Assembly: GCA_016189835.1 (NCBI GenBank)
Contig: JACPRU010000046.1
Coordinates: 1 to 64,000 of the forward strand
Length of the DNA: 64,000 bases
Direction of reading: 5' to 3'
From: Deltaproteobacteria bacterium
GTDB lineage: Bacteria > Desulfobacterota > Binatia > JACPRU01
Part shown: piece by piece, positions 49,625-59,908 of the stretch
Position numbering within the stretch: position 1 is the first letter of the stretch
Layout of the letters: each line of letters starts with the position of its first letter
Position numbers and translations under genes: made by a program
Notes under the pieces: generated by a model
Database searches by the model: none
What the model was told of the DNA's origin: nothing
What the model saw: only the letters and a program-made list of their open reading frames with translations

Positions 49625-49778
49625 GTTCCGCGCGCGCGGGCAGGAGAGGCGCGCGGCGAGCGAGCCAGCGGCGGCCAACGATCTTTGCTTGACAGCCGGA
49701 CTCTTTTTGCTAAGCGCTTGGGCGGGGGCGGAAGGCAGGTCGGCGGGCAGCTACGACCGAAGGTTCGGGAGAACCCCG

Positions 49779-50456
49779 ATGAATGGCGCACACGACCTCG
49801 GCGGAATGCAGGGTCTGGGGCGAGTCGAGCGGGAAGACGGCGAGCCCGTCTTCCATGCGCCGTGGGAGAAGACCGTCTTCGGTCTGCTGTTCGGCACCGT
49901 GGGCAGCGGGCTCGTCAACCTCGACGAGTTCCGCCACGGTATCGAGCGGATGAACCCGGTGCACTACCTAGCCTCCCGGTACTACGAGCACTGGCTCTGC
50001 ACCATCGAACGAAACCTGCTCGAGAAGGGGATCATCGGCGAGGCGGACCTCGAGGCGCGGATCCGCCGGTTCCGCGGCCGGCCGGGGGCACGACCCAAGC
50101 GAACCAAGAATCCGCAGCTGGCGGAACGCATGCTCGGGCTAATCCGCAGCGGCGGCTCGACGCGCATGCCGGTCGATCGGCCGCCGCGCTTCAAGGTCGG
50201 CGACCGGGTCCTGACGCGCAACATCCACCCGACCGGCCACACTCGCTTGCCGCGCTACGCTCGCGCCAAGCACGGCCAGATCGCGCGCGTGTATGATGCG
50301 TTCGTCTTCCCGGATACCAGCGCGCATCAGCGCGGTCCGAATCCGCAGCACGTCTACTCGGTGCGCTTCGACGGCCGCGAGCTGTGGGGCCGCGAGGCCG
50401 CGCCCAACGCGTCGGTATACGTCGATCTGTGGGAGGATTATCTCGAGGCCGTATGA
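49779..50456 (+). CDS. nthB: Nitrile hydratase beta subunit
   Basis: [36 protein letters not shown]...; C-term [31 protein letters not shown]...[10 protein letters not shown]. Confidence 0.93.
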   Translation: MNGAHDLGGMQGLGRVEREDGEPVFHAPWEKTVFGLLFGTVGSGLVNLDEFRHGIERMNPVHYLASRYYEHWLCTIERNLLEKGIIGEADLEARIRRFRGRPGARPKRTKNPQLAERMLGLIRSGGSTRMPVDRPPRFKVGDRVLTRNIHPTGHTRLPRYARAKHGQIARVYDAFVFPDTSAHQRGPNPQHVYSVRFDGRELWGREAAPNASVYVDLWEDYLEAV

Positions 50457-51187
50457 TGAAGAAGCGCCGGCCGGCCGAAGCGAAATCGAAGCCCAGGGCG
50501 CGGAAATCGAGGCCGCGGGCCCGCCGGAGCATCGGCGCGCGCTACCGCGGCAGTCCGTTGCCGATCGGCGAGCAGTACCCCTTGCCGGAGTCGGAACTGG
50601 CCGCCCGGGCCCGGGCGATCGAGTCGCTCCTCGCGGAGAAGGGCCTGGTCAGCAGCGACATGATCGATCAGGTCATCAACGCCTACGAGCACGACATCGG
50701 CCCGATGCTGGGCGCCAAGGTCGTAGCGCGCGCGTGGATCGACCCCGCCTTCAAGCGGCGCCTGCTCGAGAACGCCACCGCCGCGTGCGCCGAGCTGGGG
50801 ATCGGCGGCATGCAGGGAGAGCACATGATCTGCGTCGAGAACACGCCGCAGGTCCATAACGTCGTGTGCTGCACGCTCTGCTCGTGCTACCCGTGGCCGG
50901 TTCTGGGCCTGCCCCCGACCTGGTACAAGCATCCCCAGTACCGCGCCCGGCTGGTGGCCGATCCGCGCGCGCTGCTGCGCGACGACTTCGGCCTGGCGAT
51001 CCCGGACGACGTCGAGGTGCGAGTCTGGGACAGCAGCTCGGAGATTCGCTACTGGGTGCTGCCGCAGCGGCCGGCCGACACCGAGCACCTGTCCGAACGA
51101 CAGCTCGCCGCGCTGGTCTCGCGCGACTCGATGATCGGCGTCGACAGGACGCGGGGAGCGCAAGCGCGCCCGGGCGGGAGCCGATGA
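50453..51187 (+). CDS. nthA: Nitrile hydratase alpha subunit (Co-type motif, CCTLCSC variant)
   Basis: [51 protein letters not shown]; overlaps nthB stop. Confidence 0.93.
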   Translation: MMKKRRPAEAKSKPRARKSRPRARRSIGARYRGSPLPIGEQYPLPESELAARARAIESLLAEKGLVSSDMIDQVINAYEHDIGPMLGAKVVARAWIDPAFKRRLLENATAACAELGIGGMQGEHMICVENTPQVHNVVCCTLCSCYPWPVLGLPPTWYKHPQYRARLVADPRALLRDDFGLAIPDDVEVRVWDSSSEIRYWVLPQRPADTEHLSERQLAALVSRDSMIGVDRTRGAQARPGGSR

Positions 51188-51510
51188 TGCCGCCCATCGA
51201 GGATCGCCCCGTGGACCGTCGAGTCGCCGACGTGCTGCCGCGCCGCAGCGGCGAGCCGCTCTTCCGCGCCGAATGGGAGCGGCGGGCGTTCGGCGCGGCG
51301 ATCGTGCTCGTCGAGAAGGGCCTCGTCCCGTTCGACGACCTGCGATGGCGCGTGACCGCCGCCATCACCACCTGGGAGCGCGCCAACCTGGGGCACGAGG
51401 AATCGTTCAATTTCTTCGAGCGATGGCTTCTCGCCCTGGAGCGGTTGCTCATCGACCGGGGGGTCGTCTCGCGCGAAGAGCTGAACGCGCGGGCCGCAGA
51501 GCGTCGCTGA
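51184..51510 (+). CDS. Nitrile hydratase accessory/activator protein
   Basis: [45 protein letters not shown]...YxxWLxALE-like; third gene of operon. Confidence 0.8.
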   Translation: MMPPIEDRPVDRRVADVLPRRSGEPLFRAEWERRAFGAAIVLVEKGLVPFDDLRWRVTAAITTWERANLGHEESFNFFERWLLALERLLIDRGVVSREELNARAAERR

Positions 51511-51522
51511 GCCGGCCCTCGC

Positions 51523-52134
51523 GTGCCGACCGGCGGAACGAGTCTCGCCATCGACACCGTGATCGACAAGACGGAGCAGCCGGAAGGGATCGTCCAGTTC
51601 TTCCAGCACGCGCATCACCGCATCGAGGGATGGCTGATGGAGTTTCAGGAGGCCCTCGATGACAGCCGTGTGGACGCGCCGCTGATCGAGCGGGCGGCCG
51701 AGACGCTCCGCCTGCACATGTACGCCGAGGAAGAGATCGTCTTTCCCAGCATGCAGCAGGGGCTGCGGTCGGCGATCGCCGATTTACAGAGGCAGCACGG
51801 GCGCCTCAGCGATCTGATGGCCGAGCTGCTCGGGCTCGTGCGCGACGGCGCGGACGTGTCGCGGGTGCGCCGGTCCTTCTCGCTTCTCAACAACGCCCTC
51901 GCCGCCCATTGCGCCGCCGAGGACCTCGGCATCTACCCGGATCTCCTGTCGACGCTCGGCCCGGCGGCGGCGCGGGCGCTCCTGCGCGCGGCCGATCAGG
52001 CCGAGCTTCCGTCCGGATGGATCTGTGAAGCGCGCCGGGCGACGCCGCGCCCCCGGCGGATCGCGCGCCGCTCCGCGACGGCCGAGAAACTGCGGCACCG
52101 GCGATCGGTCGGGCGCCCTCGACCGCCCTCCTGA
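51523..52134 (+). CDS. Hemerythrin HHE-domain protein
   Basis: FFQHAHHRIEGWL, LHMYAEEEIVFPSMQ, HCAAEDLGIYPDL; GTG start. Confidence 0.75.
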   Translation: MPTGGTSLAIDTVIDKTEQPEGIVQFFQHAHHRIEGWLMEFQEALDDSRVDAPLIERAAETLRLHMYAEEEIVFPSMQQGLRSAIADLQRQHGRLSDLMAELLGLVRDGADVSRVRRSFSLLNNALAAHCAAEDLGIYPDLLSTLGPAAARALLRAADQAELPSGWICEARRATPRPRRIARRSATAEKLRHRRSVGRPRPPS

Positions 52135-52188
52135 CCGGCTCGGCCGCCTCGACCGCTCGAGCCGCTCGCCCGCCGCAGCGGTGAACGC

Positions 52189-52905
52189 TCAGCCGCCCAC
52201 GGCCTTTCGGCGCTTGGGCACCGGCGGCGTCGTGTTGGTGAAGACGGCGCAAAGCTCCTCGTCGCTCATGCGGTAGAGCTTCTCGCCGCGCTCGCGCCAC
52301 TCGGGCGGAAACACGAACTCGATGTTGGGCCTGGCGCGCGGGTCGGGCTGCGGCACCTGGCCCGCCTTCGAGGCGAAGCCCGGTGGATCGCGGTAGCGGG
52401 CGATGTCGGCGGCGGTCATCCCGCAGTGAGCGACCACTTCCGGGTCGATCCACTCATCGGTGTCGAGGCCCGTCCAGGTCGAGAACTCGAGCATGATCCC
52501 CTCGGGCGCCGCGAGGTAGATCGACTTGCAGAAGCCGTGATCGGCCGGGCCCATGACCCAGTGGCCATGCGCGCGGATGCGGTCGCGCATCGCCATCAGG
52601 TCCGCCTCCGAGTCGACGTTCAGCGCGAGGTGCTGCATCACGCCCGGGGCGACGTTGCCGGCGATGAAACCGGCGTGCGAGACGCCGAGGTGAGGCTCGA
52701 TGTCCTTCATCTCCGGCGCCTGGACGAAGGCGATGGTCGTGGTTTCGCCCATCTTCACGAACGCGTGCACGGTGTTCTCGACGCCGTGCATCCAGTAGAG
52801 CGCGACCAGCTCCATGCCGACGACCTCGGTGAAGAAGTCGAGCTGCGCCTTGACGTCGCGCGTGGCGAGGGCCAGGTGATGAACGCCATTGGGAAGACTA
52901 CCCAT
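52189..52905 (-). CDS. VOC-family (glyoxalase/extradiol dioxygenase-like) protein
   Basis: GVHHLALATRDVKAQLDFFTEVVGMELV; HLALNVDSEADLMAMRDRIRAHGHWV; KSIYLAAPEGIMLEFSTWT. Confidence 0.85.
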   Translation of the reverse strand: MGSLPNGVHHLALATRDVKAQLDFFTEVVGMELVALYWMHGVENTVHAFVKMGETTTIAFVQAPEMKDIEPHLGVSHAGFIAGNVAPGVMQHLALNVDSEADLMAMRDRIRAHGHWVMGPADHGFCKSIYLAAPEGIMLEFSTWTGLDTDEWIDPEVVAHCGMTAADIARYRDPPGFASKAGQVPQPDPRARPNIEFVFPPEWRERGEKLYRMSDEELCAVFTNTTPPVPKRRKAVGG

Positions 52906-53164
52906 GAGGCACCTCCTGCGGCGAATGCGTGACGCCGAAACTGTTGCGCCGCGCCGTCAGCCGAGTCAAGGCGCTCGAGACTCGGACGCTCCGAGACTCG
53001 GGCGTCGCCCGAAGTCTCGGGCTTCGCCCTTTCCCGTGCCGACCTTCCCTCTCGACCTTCGCCCTTGACAGGCGCGCAGGCCTCCGGTCCGATGGGCGTC
53101 TGGGGCGTTTTCCTTGGGAACTTCACGCGGTGGAGATTCCGCGAGACGAACCGGCGGAGAGGTC

Positions 53165-55288
53165 ATGGAGCGCAGCGCCACGGCGCAGGTCCCGGAGCTC
53201 AAGGCAGCGCGTCCTCGCGAAGAGCCGGCGGAGCCCGGCCCGCTGCTCAATCGCGAGCTTTCACTGCTGGCCTTCAACCGGCGGGTCCTGGAGCAGTCGA
53301 AGGACGTCAGCACGCCGCCGCTCGAGCGCCTGCGATTCCTGACGATCGCCAGCTCGAATCTCGACGAGTTCTTCGAGATCCGCGTGGCCGGCTTGAAGCA
53401 GCAGATCGCCGCCGGCGTCAGCAAGCCGGGCCCCGACGGGCTCACGGCGCAGGCCGCGTTCGGGCGGGTGGTCGCCGCCGCGCACGATCTCGTGCAGGAG
53501 CAGTACCACGTCTTGAACGACCTCCTGCTGCCGGCGCTGGAGGCCGAGCGAATCCGCATCCTGCGCCGCAGCCTGTGGAGCGATGCGCAGCGTCGCTGGG
53601 TGAAGTCCCATTTCCTGCGCGAAGCGCTGCCCGTGCTCACGCCGATCGGGCTCGACCCCTCGCACCCCTTTCCGCGCATCCTCAACAAGAGCCTCAATTT
53701 CATCGTCACCCTCGAAGGACGCGACGCCTTCGGGCGCACCGGCGGGCGCGCCGTGGTGCAAGCGCCGCGCGTGCTGCCGCGCTTGATCCGCCTCCCTCCG
53801 GGCGTCGCCGACGGCCCCGACGACTTCATCCTGCTCTCCTCGATCATCCACGCCCACGTCGGCGAGCTCTTCCCGGGAATGAAGGTGCGCAACTGCAATC
53901 AGTTCCGCGTTACGCGCAACAGCGACCTGTGGGTCGACGAGGAGGAGACCGAGGACCTGCTCGACGCGCTCCAGGGCGAGCTGTTCCGCCGCAACTACGG
54001 CGACGAGGTTCGCCTCGAAGTGACGACGAACTCCTCCGAGGAGGTCAACGAGTTCCTGCTCGAGCAGTTCGGGCTCGGCCGCGACGACCTCTACGCGGTC
54101 GACGGACCGGTCAACTTGAACCGCCTGTCGCGCCTCCACGAGCTGGTCGATCGTCCCGATCTCAAGTACCCCGCGTTCCTGCCGAGCGTGCCGCGCCGCT
54201 TGCGCGGCGAGGTCGATCTGTTCGAGGCGATCCGCGAGCGCGACCTGCTGCTGCACCATCCCTACGAGAGCTTCTCGCCCGTGGTCGACTTCGTGCGCCG
54301 GGCGGCGCGAGATCCGAACGTGCTCGCCATCAAGCAGACGCTGTACCGCACCGGGAAGCAGAGCCCGCTGGCCGAGGCGCTGCTCGATGCGGCCCGCGCC
54401 GGCAAGGAAGTCACCGCCGTGGTCGAGCTGCGTGCCCGTTTCGACGAGGCCGAGAACATCGATCTAGCCACCAAGCTCCAGGAGCTCGGCGCCAAGGTCG
54501 TGTACGGCATCGTCGGCTACAAGACGCACGCCAAGATGCTGCTGGTGGTGCGCCGCGAGGGGGACGTGCTGCGGCGATACGTGCACGTCGGCACGGGCAA
54601 CTACCACATCGGCACCACCCGCCAGTACACCGACTTCGGCCTGCTGACCTGCAACGAGGCGGTCGGCGACGACGTGCACAACGTCTTCCAGCAGCTCACG
54701 GGCCTCGGCAAAGCGACCGGGCTGAAGAAGCTCGTGCAGTCTCCGTTCGGGCTGCATCAGATGCTGCTCGATCGGATCGCGGCCGAGACCGCGGCGGCGC
54801 GCTCGGGCAAGTCCGCCCGCATCGCCGCCAAGATGAACGCGCTCGTCGACCCGGCGATCATCCAGGCGCTGTACACGGCCTCGCGCGCGGGCGTGGGCAT
54901 CGATCTCGTCGTGCGCGGCATGTGCTGCCTGCAGCCCGGCGTGCCCGGCCTCTCCGAGAACATCCGCGTGCGCTCGATCGTCGGCCGGTTCCTCGAGCAC
55001 AGCCGAGTCTTCTACTTCTTCGCCGATGGCGCTCACCTCACGTACTGCGCGAGCGCGGATTGGATGCCGAGAAACTTCTTCGGGCGGGTCGAGATCTGCT
55101 TTCCGATCGAGGAGGCGAAGCTGCGCGAGCGCGTGGTCGAGGAAGGCCTGATGACCTATCTGGAAGACGACTCGCAGGCCTGGGAGCTGCAATCGGACGG
55201 CAGCTACCGCCGGCTCGAGCCCGCCGGCCCCGTCCCCAAGCGCGCCCAGGAGATCCTGCTCGCTCGCCTGGCGAACGCGCCGGCATGA
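53165..55288 (+). CDS. ppk1: Polyphosphate kinase 1
   Basis: LLNRELSLLAFNRRVLEQ, HHPYESFSPVVDFVRRAARDPNVLAIKQTLYRTG, YVHVGTGNYHIGTTRQYTDFGLLT. Confidence 0.95.
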   Translation: MERSATAQVPELKAARPREEPAEPGPLLNRELSLLAFNRRVLEQSKDVSTPPLERLRFLTIASSNLDEFFEIRVAGLKQQIAAGVSKPGPDGLTAQAAFGRVVAAAHDLVQEQYHVLNDLLLPALEAERIRILRRSLWSDAQRRWVKSHFLREALPVLTPIGLDPSHPFPRILNKSLNFIVTLEGRDAFGRTGGRAVVQAPRVLPRLIRLPPGVADGPDDFILLSSIIHAHVGELFPGMKVRNCNQFRVTRNSDLWVDEEETEDLLDALQGELFRRNYGDEVRLEVTTNSSEEVNEFLLEQFGLGRDDLYAVDGPVNLNRLSRLHELVDRPDLKYPAFLPSVPRRLRGEVDLFEAIRERDLLLHHPYESFSPVVDFVRRAARDPNVLAIKQTLYRTGKQSPLAEALLDAARAGKEVTAVVELRARFDEAENIDLATKLQELGAKVVYGIVGYKTHAKMLLVVRREGDVLRRYVHVGTGNYHIGTTRQYTDFGLLTCNEAVGDDVHNVFQQLTGLGKATGLKKLVQSPFGLHQMLLDRIAAETAAARSGKSARIAAKMNALVDPAIIQALYTASRAGVGIDLVVRGMCCLQPGVPGLSENIRVRSIVGRFLEHSRVFYFFADGAHLTYCASADWMPRNFFGRVEICFPIEEAKLRERVVEEGLMTYLEDDSQAWELQSDGSYRRLEPAGPVPKRAQEILLARLANAPA

Positions 55289-55376
55289 GCCGCGGACGCC
55301 CGCGTCCCGGCCCCCCGAATCGACGGCGGCGGCGCACGCCACGCCCGGGAAGCGGCGACGACCGCGGGAGAAGAAC

Positions 55377-56345
55377 TTGACGCACGCCAAGGCTAGGAAG
55401 GAGGGAGCCGCCTCGGCGCAGGTCGCGCTCGCGCCGCTCGCCGAGCCCCCGGACGTCCCGGCGGTCCTGTCGCACGTGGTGGCGCGCCAGCTCGACGCCT
55501 TCTCGACGATCCTTCCCCGCGTGCTGACCGGAGACGACCCCGACGACGTGCACGATCTGCGCGTTTGCACCCGCCGCCTGCAGGAGACACTCGCCGTGCT
55601 GTCGTCGCCGTCGCCGTCGAGGGCCGCGGAGCGCGAGCGCCGGACGCTGCGGCGCGTGCGGCGCGCGCTCGGATCGTGGCGCAACCTCGACGTCGTGCTC
55701 GCCAAGGTCGGCGACCGCCGCCGCGCGACGCGCAGCGCCGTCAAGCGCGCCGGCTGGGGGCTGGTCCGCGACACCCTGGCGAAGCGGCGCGTCGACGAGA
55801 CCCTGCGGGCGCGCAAGCGCCTGGTGCGCGAAAGCCTCGGTGACTTTCCGGCGGAGGTCTCCGCACTCGGCGCACGGCTGCTCGGCGATTCCTCGCCGAG
55901 CGCCGCCTGGCAGGCGGTCCGCGAGCGCGTCGAGGACGCGTGGAACGCGTGGAACGACGCCCTGTCGCGCGCCAGCGAGACCCCCGGCTTGGACACCGTG
56001 CACGCGCTGCGCATCGCCACCAAGCGCCTGCGCTACCGCGTGGAGCTGGCGCGCGAGCTCGATCCGCAAGGCGCCGAGCCGGTACTGGAATGGACGCGCC
56101 GCCTCCAGAAGGATCTCGGAGACTGGCACGACCGCCAGGTGTTCCGGCAGCTCGTCGCCGAATCGCTCGCCCGGCCGCAGGTGCTGCTCGACCACCTGCC
56201 GATGGCCCGTGCCGTGCTCGACGAGCTCGAGGGCGGGCGCCGTCCGGCGCCACCCGACGACTCCGCCCCGCTCGCCCGCATCGCCGCCGAGGAAGGGCGC
56301 GCGGCGTTCGAGACGTGGCTGGCGCGCGCCCGCGAGCGGATCTGA
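55377..56345 (+). CDS. CHAD-domain protein
   Basis: DVHDLRVCTRRLQETLAVL; TVHALRIATKRLRYRVEL; LQKDLGDWHDRQV; TTG start. Confidence 0.85.
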   Translation: MTHAKARKEGAASAQVALAPLAEPPDVPAVLSHVVARQLDAFSTILPRVLTGDDPDDVHDLRVCTRRLQETLAVLSSPSPSRAAERERRTLRRVRRALGSWRNLDVVLAKVGDRRRATRSAVKRAGWGLVRDTLAKRRVDETLRARKRLVRESLGDFPAEVSALGARLLGDSSPSAAWQAVRERVEDAWNAWNDALSRASETPGLDTVHALRIATKRLRYRVELARELDPQGAEPVLEWTRRLQKDLGDWHDRQVFRQLVAESLARPQVLLDHLPMARAVLDELEGGRRPAPPDDSAPLARIAAEEGRAAFETWLARARERI

Positions 56346-56447
56346 CCGCGGCGTCGCCCGCCCCCCCCACCACGGCGGCGCATCGCCGCGCGGCGATCTG
56401 GCGTTCTCCGTGCCGAGAGGCAATATGGACCGGCCGCCTCCCGCACC

Positions 56448-58007
56448 ATGAAGATCGCCGCCATCGACATCGGGTCCAACTCCATCCACGTGGTCGTGGC
56501 GCGCGTCAGCCGCAACGGTTTCCGGATCGTCGACCGCGCCAAGGAGATGGTCGGCCTCGGCCGCTCCACGCTGACCACCGGCCGTCTCTCGCCGGCGGCG
56601 ATCGACACCGGCTTCCGCACGCTCGATACCTTCCAGCGGCTGGCCGAGAAGCACCATGCGGATCCAATCCTGGCCGTCGCCACCAGCGCCGTGCGCGAGG
56701 CGCGCAACGGCGGCGAGTTCGCCCTGCGCGTGTGGGAGCGCCTCGGCCTGCACATCGACGTGATCACCGGCGCGGAGGAGGCGCGGCTGATCTTCCTCGC
56801 CGCGGCCCATGCGCTCGACTTTCACCGCCAGCGCGCGCTCGTCGTCGACGTCGGCGGCGGCAGCGTCGAGATCATCGCCGGCGAGGGCCGCCGCGTGCGC
56901 TGGAGCGAGAGCCTGAAGCTCGGCGTCGTGCGGCTGACCGAGCGATTCCTCAAGTCGGACCCGCCGCTGCCGCGCGAGGTGGCCGCGCTGCGCGCGCACG
57001 CGGGCCGCATGCTGGCGCCGGTCTTCCGGCGCGTGCGCCGCCTGCGTCCGACCCTGATCGCCGGCACCTCCGGAACGCTCCTCAACTTGACGGCGATGGC
57101 GGCGGCGCTCGAGCTCGGCAAACCGCCGGCGCGCGTGCACAACCGGGTGCTGCGCTGGCGCGGCCTCGAGGCCGTGCGGCGATGCGTGCTCGGCAGCTCG
57201 GCCGAGCAGCGCGCCCGGCTGCGCGGCCTGGACCGCCGCCGCGTCGACCTGATCGCCGCCGGCGCGGTGCTCGCCGAGACGCTGCTGCGCGGCTTCCAGG
57301 CGACGACGATGCGCGCCTGCGACTGGGCGCTGCGCGAAGGCATCCTGCTCGATTTCATCGCCCGGCACCCCGAGGAGGTCGCCGCCGTGGATCGCATTCC
57401 CGACCTGCGCCGGCGCAGCGTCCTCCACCTGGCCGACCGCCTGCGCTCCGACGACGCGCATGGCCGCCACGTCGCCGGGCTGGCGCTCAAGCTCTTCGAC
57501 GCGACCCGCCGCATGCACCGGCTCGGCGCCTCCGAGCGCGAGCTGCTCGAGTTCGCCGCCCGGCTGCACGACGTCGGCCTCTACGTCAATCACAGCAAGC
57601 ATCACCGCCATTCCCAGTACCTGATCCGCAACGGCGAGCTGCGCGGATTCACGCCGGAGGAGATCGCAGTGATCGCCGCCATCGCGCGCTTCCACAAGGG
57701 CGCGCCGCCCCGTCCGTCCCACGAGGATCTCGCCGAGCTGTCCCCCGAGGCGCGCCGCCTGGTGATCCAGCTGACGGCGATCGTGCGCGTGGCGGACAGC
57801 TTCGACCGCAGCCATCACGGCGTGGTCCGCGACCTGCGGGTGGCGCGTCGCGACGGCACGCTGCGCATCCGGCTCGACACCGCGGGGCGCGATGCGGCGC
57901 TCGAGCTGTGGGGCGCCGAGCGCAAGTCCGACCTCTGGGAGAGGTGCTTCGGCGTCGACCTGCAGTTCGACATCGAGGGCGCGAAGCGGCCGAATGCGCG
58001 ACGGTGA
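56448..58007 (+). CDS. Ppx/GppA phosphatase with HD-type C-terminal domain
   Basis: IAAIDIGSNSIHVVVARV, LVVDVGGGSVEII, HDVGLYVNHSKHHRHSQYLI. Confidence 0.92.
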   Translation: MKIAAIDIGSNSIHVVVARVSRNGFRIVDRAKEMVGLGRSTLTTGRLSPAAIDTGFRTLDTFQRLAEKHHADPILAVATSAVREARNGGEFALRVWERLGLHIDVITGAEEARLIFLAAAHALDFHRQRALVVDVGGGSVEIIAGEGRRVRWSESLKLGVVRLTERFLKSDPPLPREVAALRAHAGRMLAPVFRRVRRLRPTLIAGTSGTLLNLTAMAAALELGKPPARVHNRVLRWRGLEAVRRCVLGSSAEQRARLRGLDRRRVDLIAAGAVLAETLLRGFQATTMRACDWALREGILLDFIARHPEEVAAVDRIPDLRRRSVLHLADRLRSDDAHGRHVAGLALKLFDATRRMHRLGASERELLEFAARLHDVGLYVNHSKHHRHSQYLIRNGELRGFTPEEIAVIAAIARFHKGAPPRPSHEDLAELSPEARRLVIQLTAIVRVADSFDRSHHGVVRDLRVARRDGTLRIRLDTAGRDAALELWGAERKSDLWERCFGVDLQFDIEGAKRPNARR

Positions 58008-58055
58008 GGAGGAACGCCCCGCGCGCCGCGGCTCGACGACGACTCCGCGGCAGAC

Positions 58056-58739
58056 CTACGGTGAGTCCCTCGACGCGGCGGCTCCGCGCGGCCGGCGCGG
58101 CGGGCCGATCCCAGCCCAGCGCAGCGCCCGCACCAGCTTGGAGCCGAGCGCGGGCCGCAGGTCGTAGTCGCGGCGAAGCGCCTGCACCAGGCGCTCGAGA
58201 TCCCGTTCGCCGCCACCGAGCAGCTCGACTTCCACCTCGTGGGAGCGCCGGCTGGTCCGCCGGTCGCCCGCGGTGCCGGGAGCGAAAAATCGCACCTCGT
58301 CGAGGTCGATCTCGCCGAGCGGCGCCGTCCCGGGGCCGCGCAGCGCGAGCAGCGCGCGGCGGCGGATGCGGGTGCCGACCAGCGGCCACAGCGGCCGGTC
58401 CGCCGTCCACGGCGCCAGCCGCGCCCGCAGCGCGAGGCGCCGCGGGACGAACGGCAGCTCGGGCATTCGCCGCTGCCGCCAGGTGAGCTCCGGCCGGCGA
58501 TGCACGACGCCGGCGATCTCGCCGGGCAGTTTGATCGTCAGCTCCACGCCGTCGGGCGCTCGGCGGATGCGAAACGCGATGCCAGCGCGCAGCAGGTCGT
58601 GGCGGCGGGTGTCGAGATAGAGGGTCTCGAGGTCGCGCGCGCCGACCGGCCGCAGCGCGTAGCCGGCCAGCCGCCGCCGGCCGGCGATCGCGTCGAGGAT
58701 CGCGCCGCGCGGCGCGCGGAGCTTGGCTTCGATCTCCAT
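58056..58739 (-). CDS. CYTH-domain protein
   Basis: MEIEAKLRAP (ExExK motif), LETLYLDTRRHDLLRAGIAFRIRR. Confidence 0.85.
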   Translation of the reverse strand: MEIEAKLRAPRGAILDAIAGRRRLAGYALRPVGARDLETLYLDTRRHDLLRAGIAFRIRRAPDGVELTIKLPGEIAGVVHRRPELTWRQRRMPELPFVPRRLALRARLAPWTADRPLWPLVGTRIRRRALLALRGPGTAPLGEIDLDEVRFFAPGTAGDRRTSRRSHEVEVELLGGGERDLERLVQALRRDYDLRPALGSKLVRALRWAGIGPPRRPRGAAASRDSP

Positions 58740-58762
58740 CGCCGTTATGCCTGTTTCCTATC

Positions 58763-59266
58763 ATGATGCTCTATCTGGTGCGCCACGCCGTCGCCGAAGA
58801 GTCGTCCTCCAGCGGACGGGACGCCGACCGTGCGCTCACCGCCGACGGCAAGGCCAAGATGCGGCGCGCCGCCGCCGGCCTGGCCGCACTGGAGGTCCGG
58901 ATCGACCGCATCCTCACCAGCCCGTACCGCCGCGCCGTGGAGACCGCGGAGATCCTCGCCTCCGTGCTCGGCGGGGTCGAGACGCGGGTCCTCCCCGAGC
59001 TCGCCGCGGGGGCCGATCCATCGGCCGTCCTCGCCTCGCTGCGCGCGCATCGCCAGATCGACGCTCTGGCACTGGTCGGCCATCAGCCGGATCTCGGCTA
59101 CCTCGCCTCGCTGGTGATGACCGGCGCCGCCGACGCCTGTCCGCTGCCGTTCAAGAAGGGCGCCGTCGCCTGCCTCGAGGTCGCCGTGCCCCGCGGCGCG
59201 CTGCGCGGCGAGCTGTCCTGGTTCCTGACCCCGAAGCAGCTCCGGGTGGCGGGCGGCGCCGAGTAG
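58763..59266 (+). CDS. sixA: Phosphohistidine phosphatase SixA
   Basis: MMLYLVRHAVAEESS, ILTSPYRRAVETAEIL, LALVGHQPDLGYL. Confidence 0.9.
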   Translation: MMLYLVRHAVAEESSSSGRDADRALTADGKAKMRRAAAGLAALEVRIDRILTSPYRRAVETAEILASVLGGVETRVLPELAAGADPSAVLASLRAHRQIDALALVGHQPDLGYLASLVMTGAADACPLPFKKGAVACLEVAVPRGALRGELSWFLTPKQLRVAGGAE

Positions 59267-59270
59267 CCGA

Positions 59271-59876
59271 TCAGCCTTCGGTCGCCCGGCTCGCCGCCTC
59301 GAGCAGGCTGCGGATCATGCGAAACGTGAGGCCCCAGATCGTCCGCTCTCCGTAGACGTAGGCGGGCAGCCGCATCGGCTGGCCGTCGATCCGGTGCTCG
59401 ACGAGCGACTCGTTCTCGGGAGCGGCGAGAAACGACAGCGGCACCCACAGCACGCTCTGCACCTCGTGGTTCGGCCGCGGCTCCACCGGCTGCTCGAGGG
59501 CGAACACGAACGGGCTGATCACCAGCGGCAGGTGCCGGCCGCGAGCGACGCCCTGGATCTCGTCGAGCGCGGCGATCAGGCGGCCCTCGCGGCCGAGATC
59601 GATGCCCACCTCCTCGTCGACTTCACGCAGCACCGTGCCGAGCACGTCCGGATCCTCGGGGTCCATGCGCCCGCCGGGGAAGCCCATGTGCCCCGACCAG
59701 GGATCGCCGTCGACCTCGGCGCGGTGGATGAAGAAGAGATGCAGGTCGTCGGGCCGCGGATCGAGGATCATGCCGACGGCCGCGCGCGTCGGGAAGCCGT
59801 CGAGCGCGACGCGTTGCGGCCGATGCCGGCGCAGCGCCCGCTCCAGCGACTCGAGCTTGCGGCGAGAGCGCTCCAC
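59271..59876 (-). CDS. Nudix hydrolase, CoA pyrophosphatase-like
   Basis: GHMGFPGGRMDPEDPDVLGTVLREVDEEVGIDL. Confidence 0.85.
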   Translation of the reverse strand: MERSRRKLESLERALRRHRPQRVALDGFPTRAAVGMILDPRPDDLHLFFIHRAEVDGDPWSGHMGFPGGRMDPEDPDVLGTVLREVDEEVGIDLGREGRLIAALDEIQGVARGRHLPLVISPFVFALEQPVEPRPNHEVQSVLWVPLSFLAAPENESLVEHRIDGQPMRLPAYVYGERTIWGLTFRMIRSLLEAASRATEG

Positions 59877-59908
59877 GGCGAGATTTTGCCACTCGCGCGG
59901 TGCGGATA

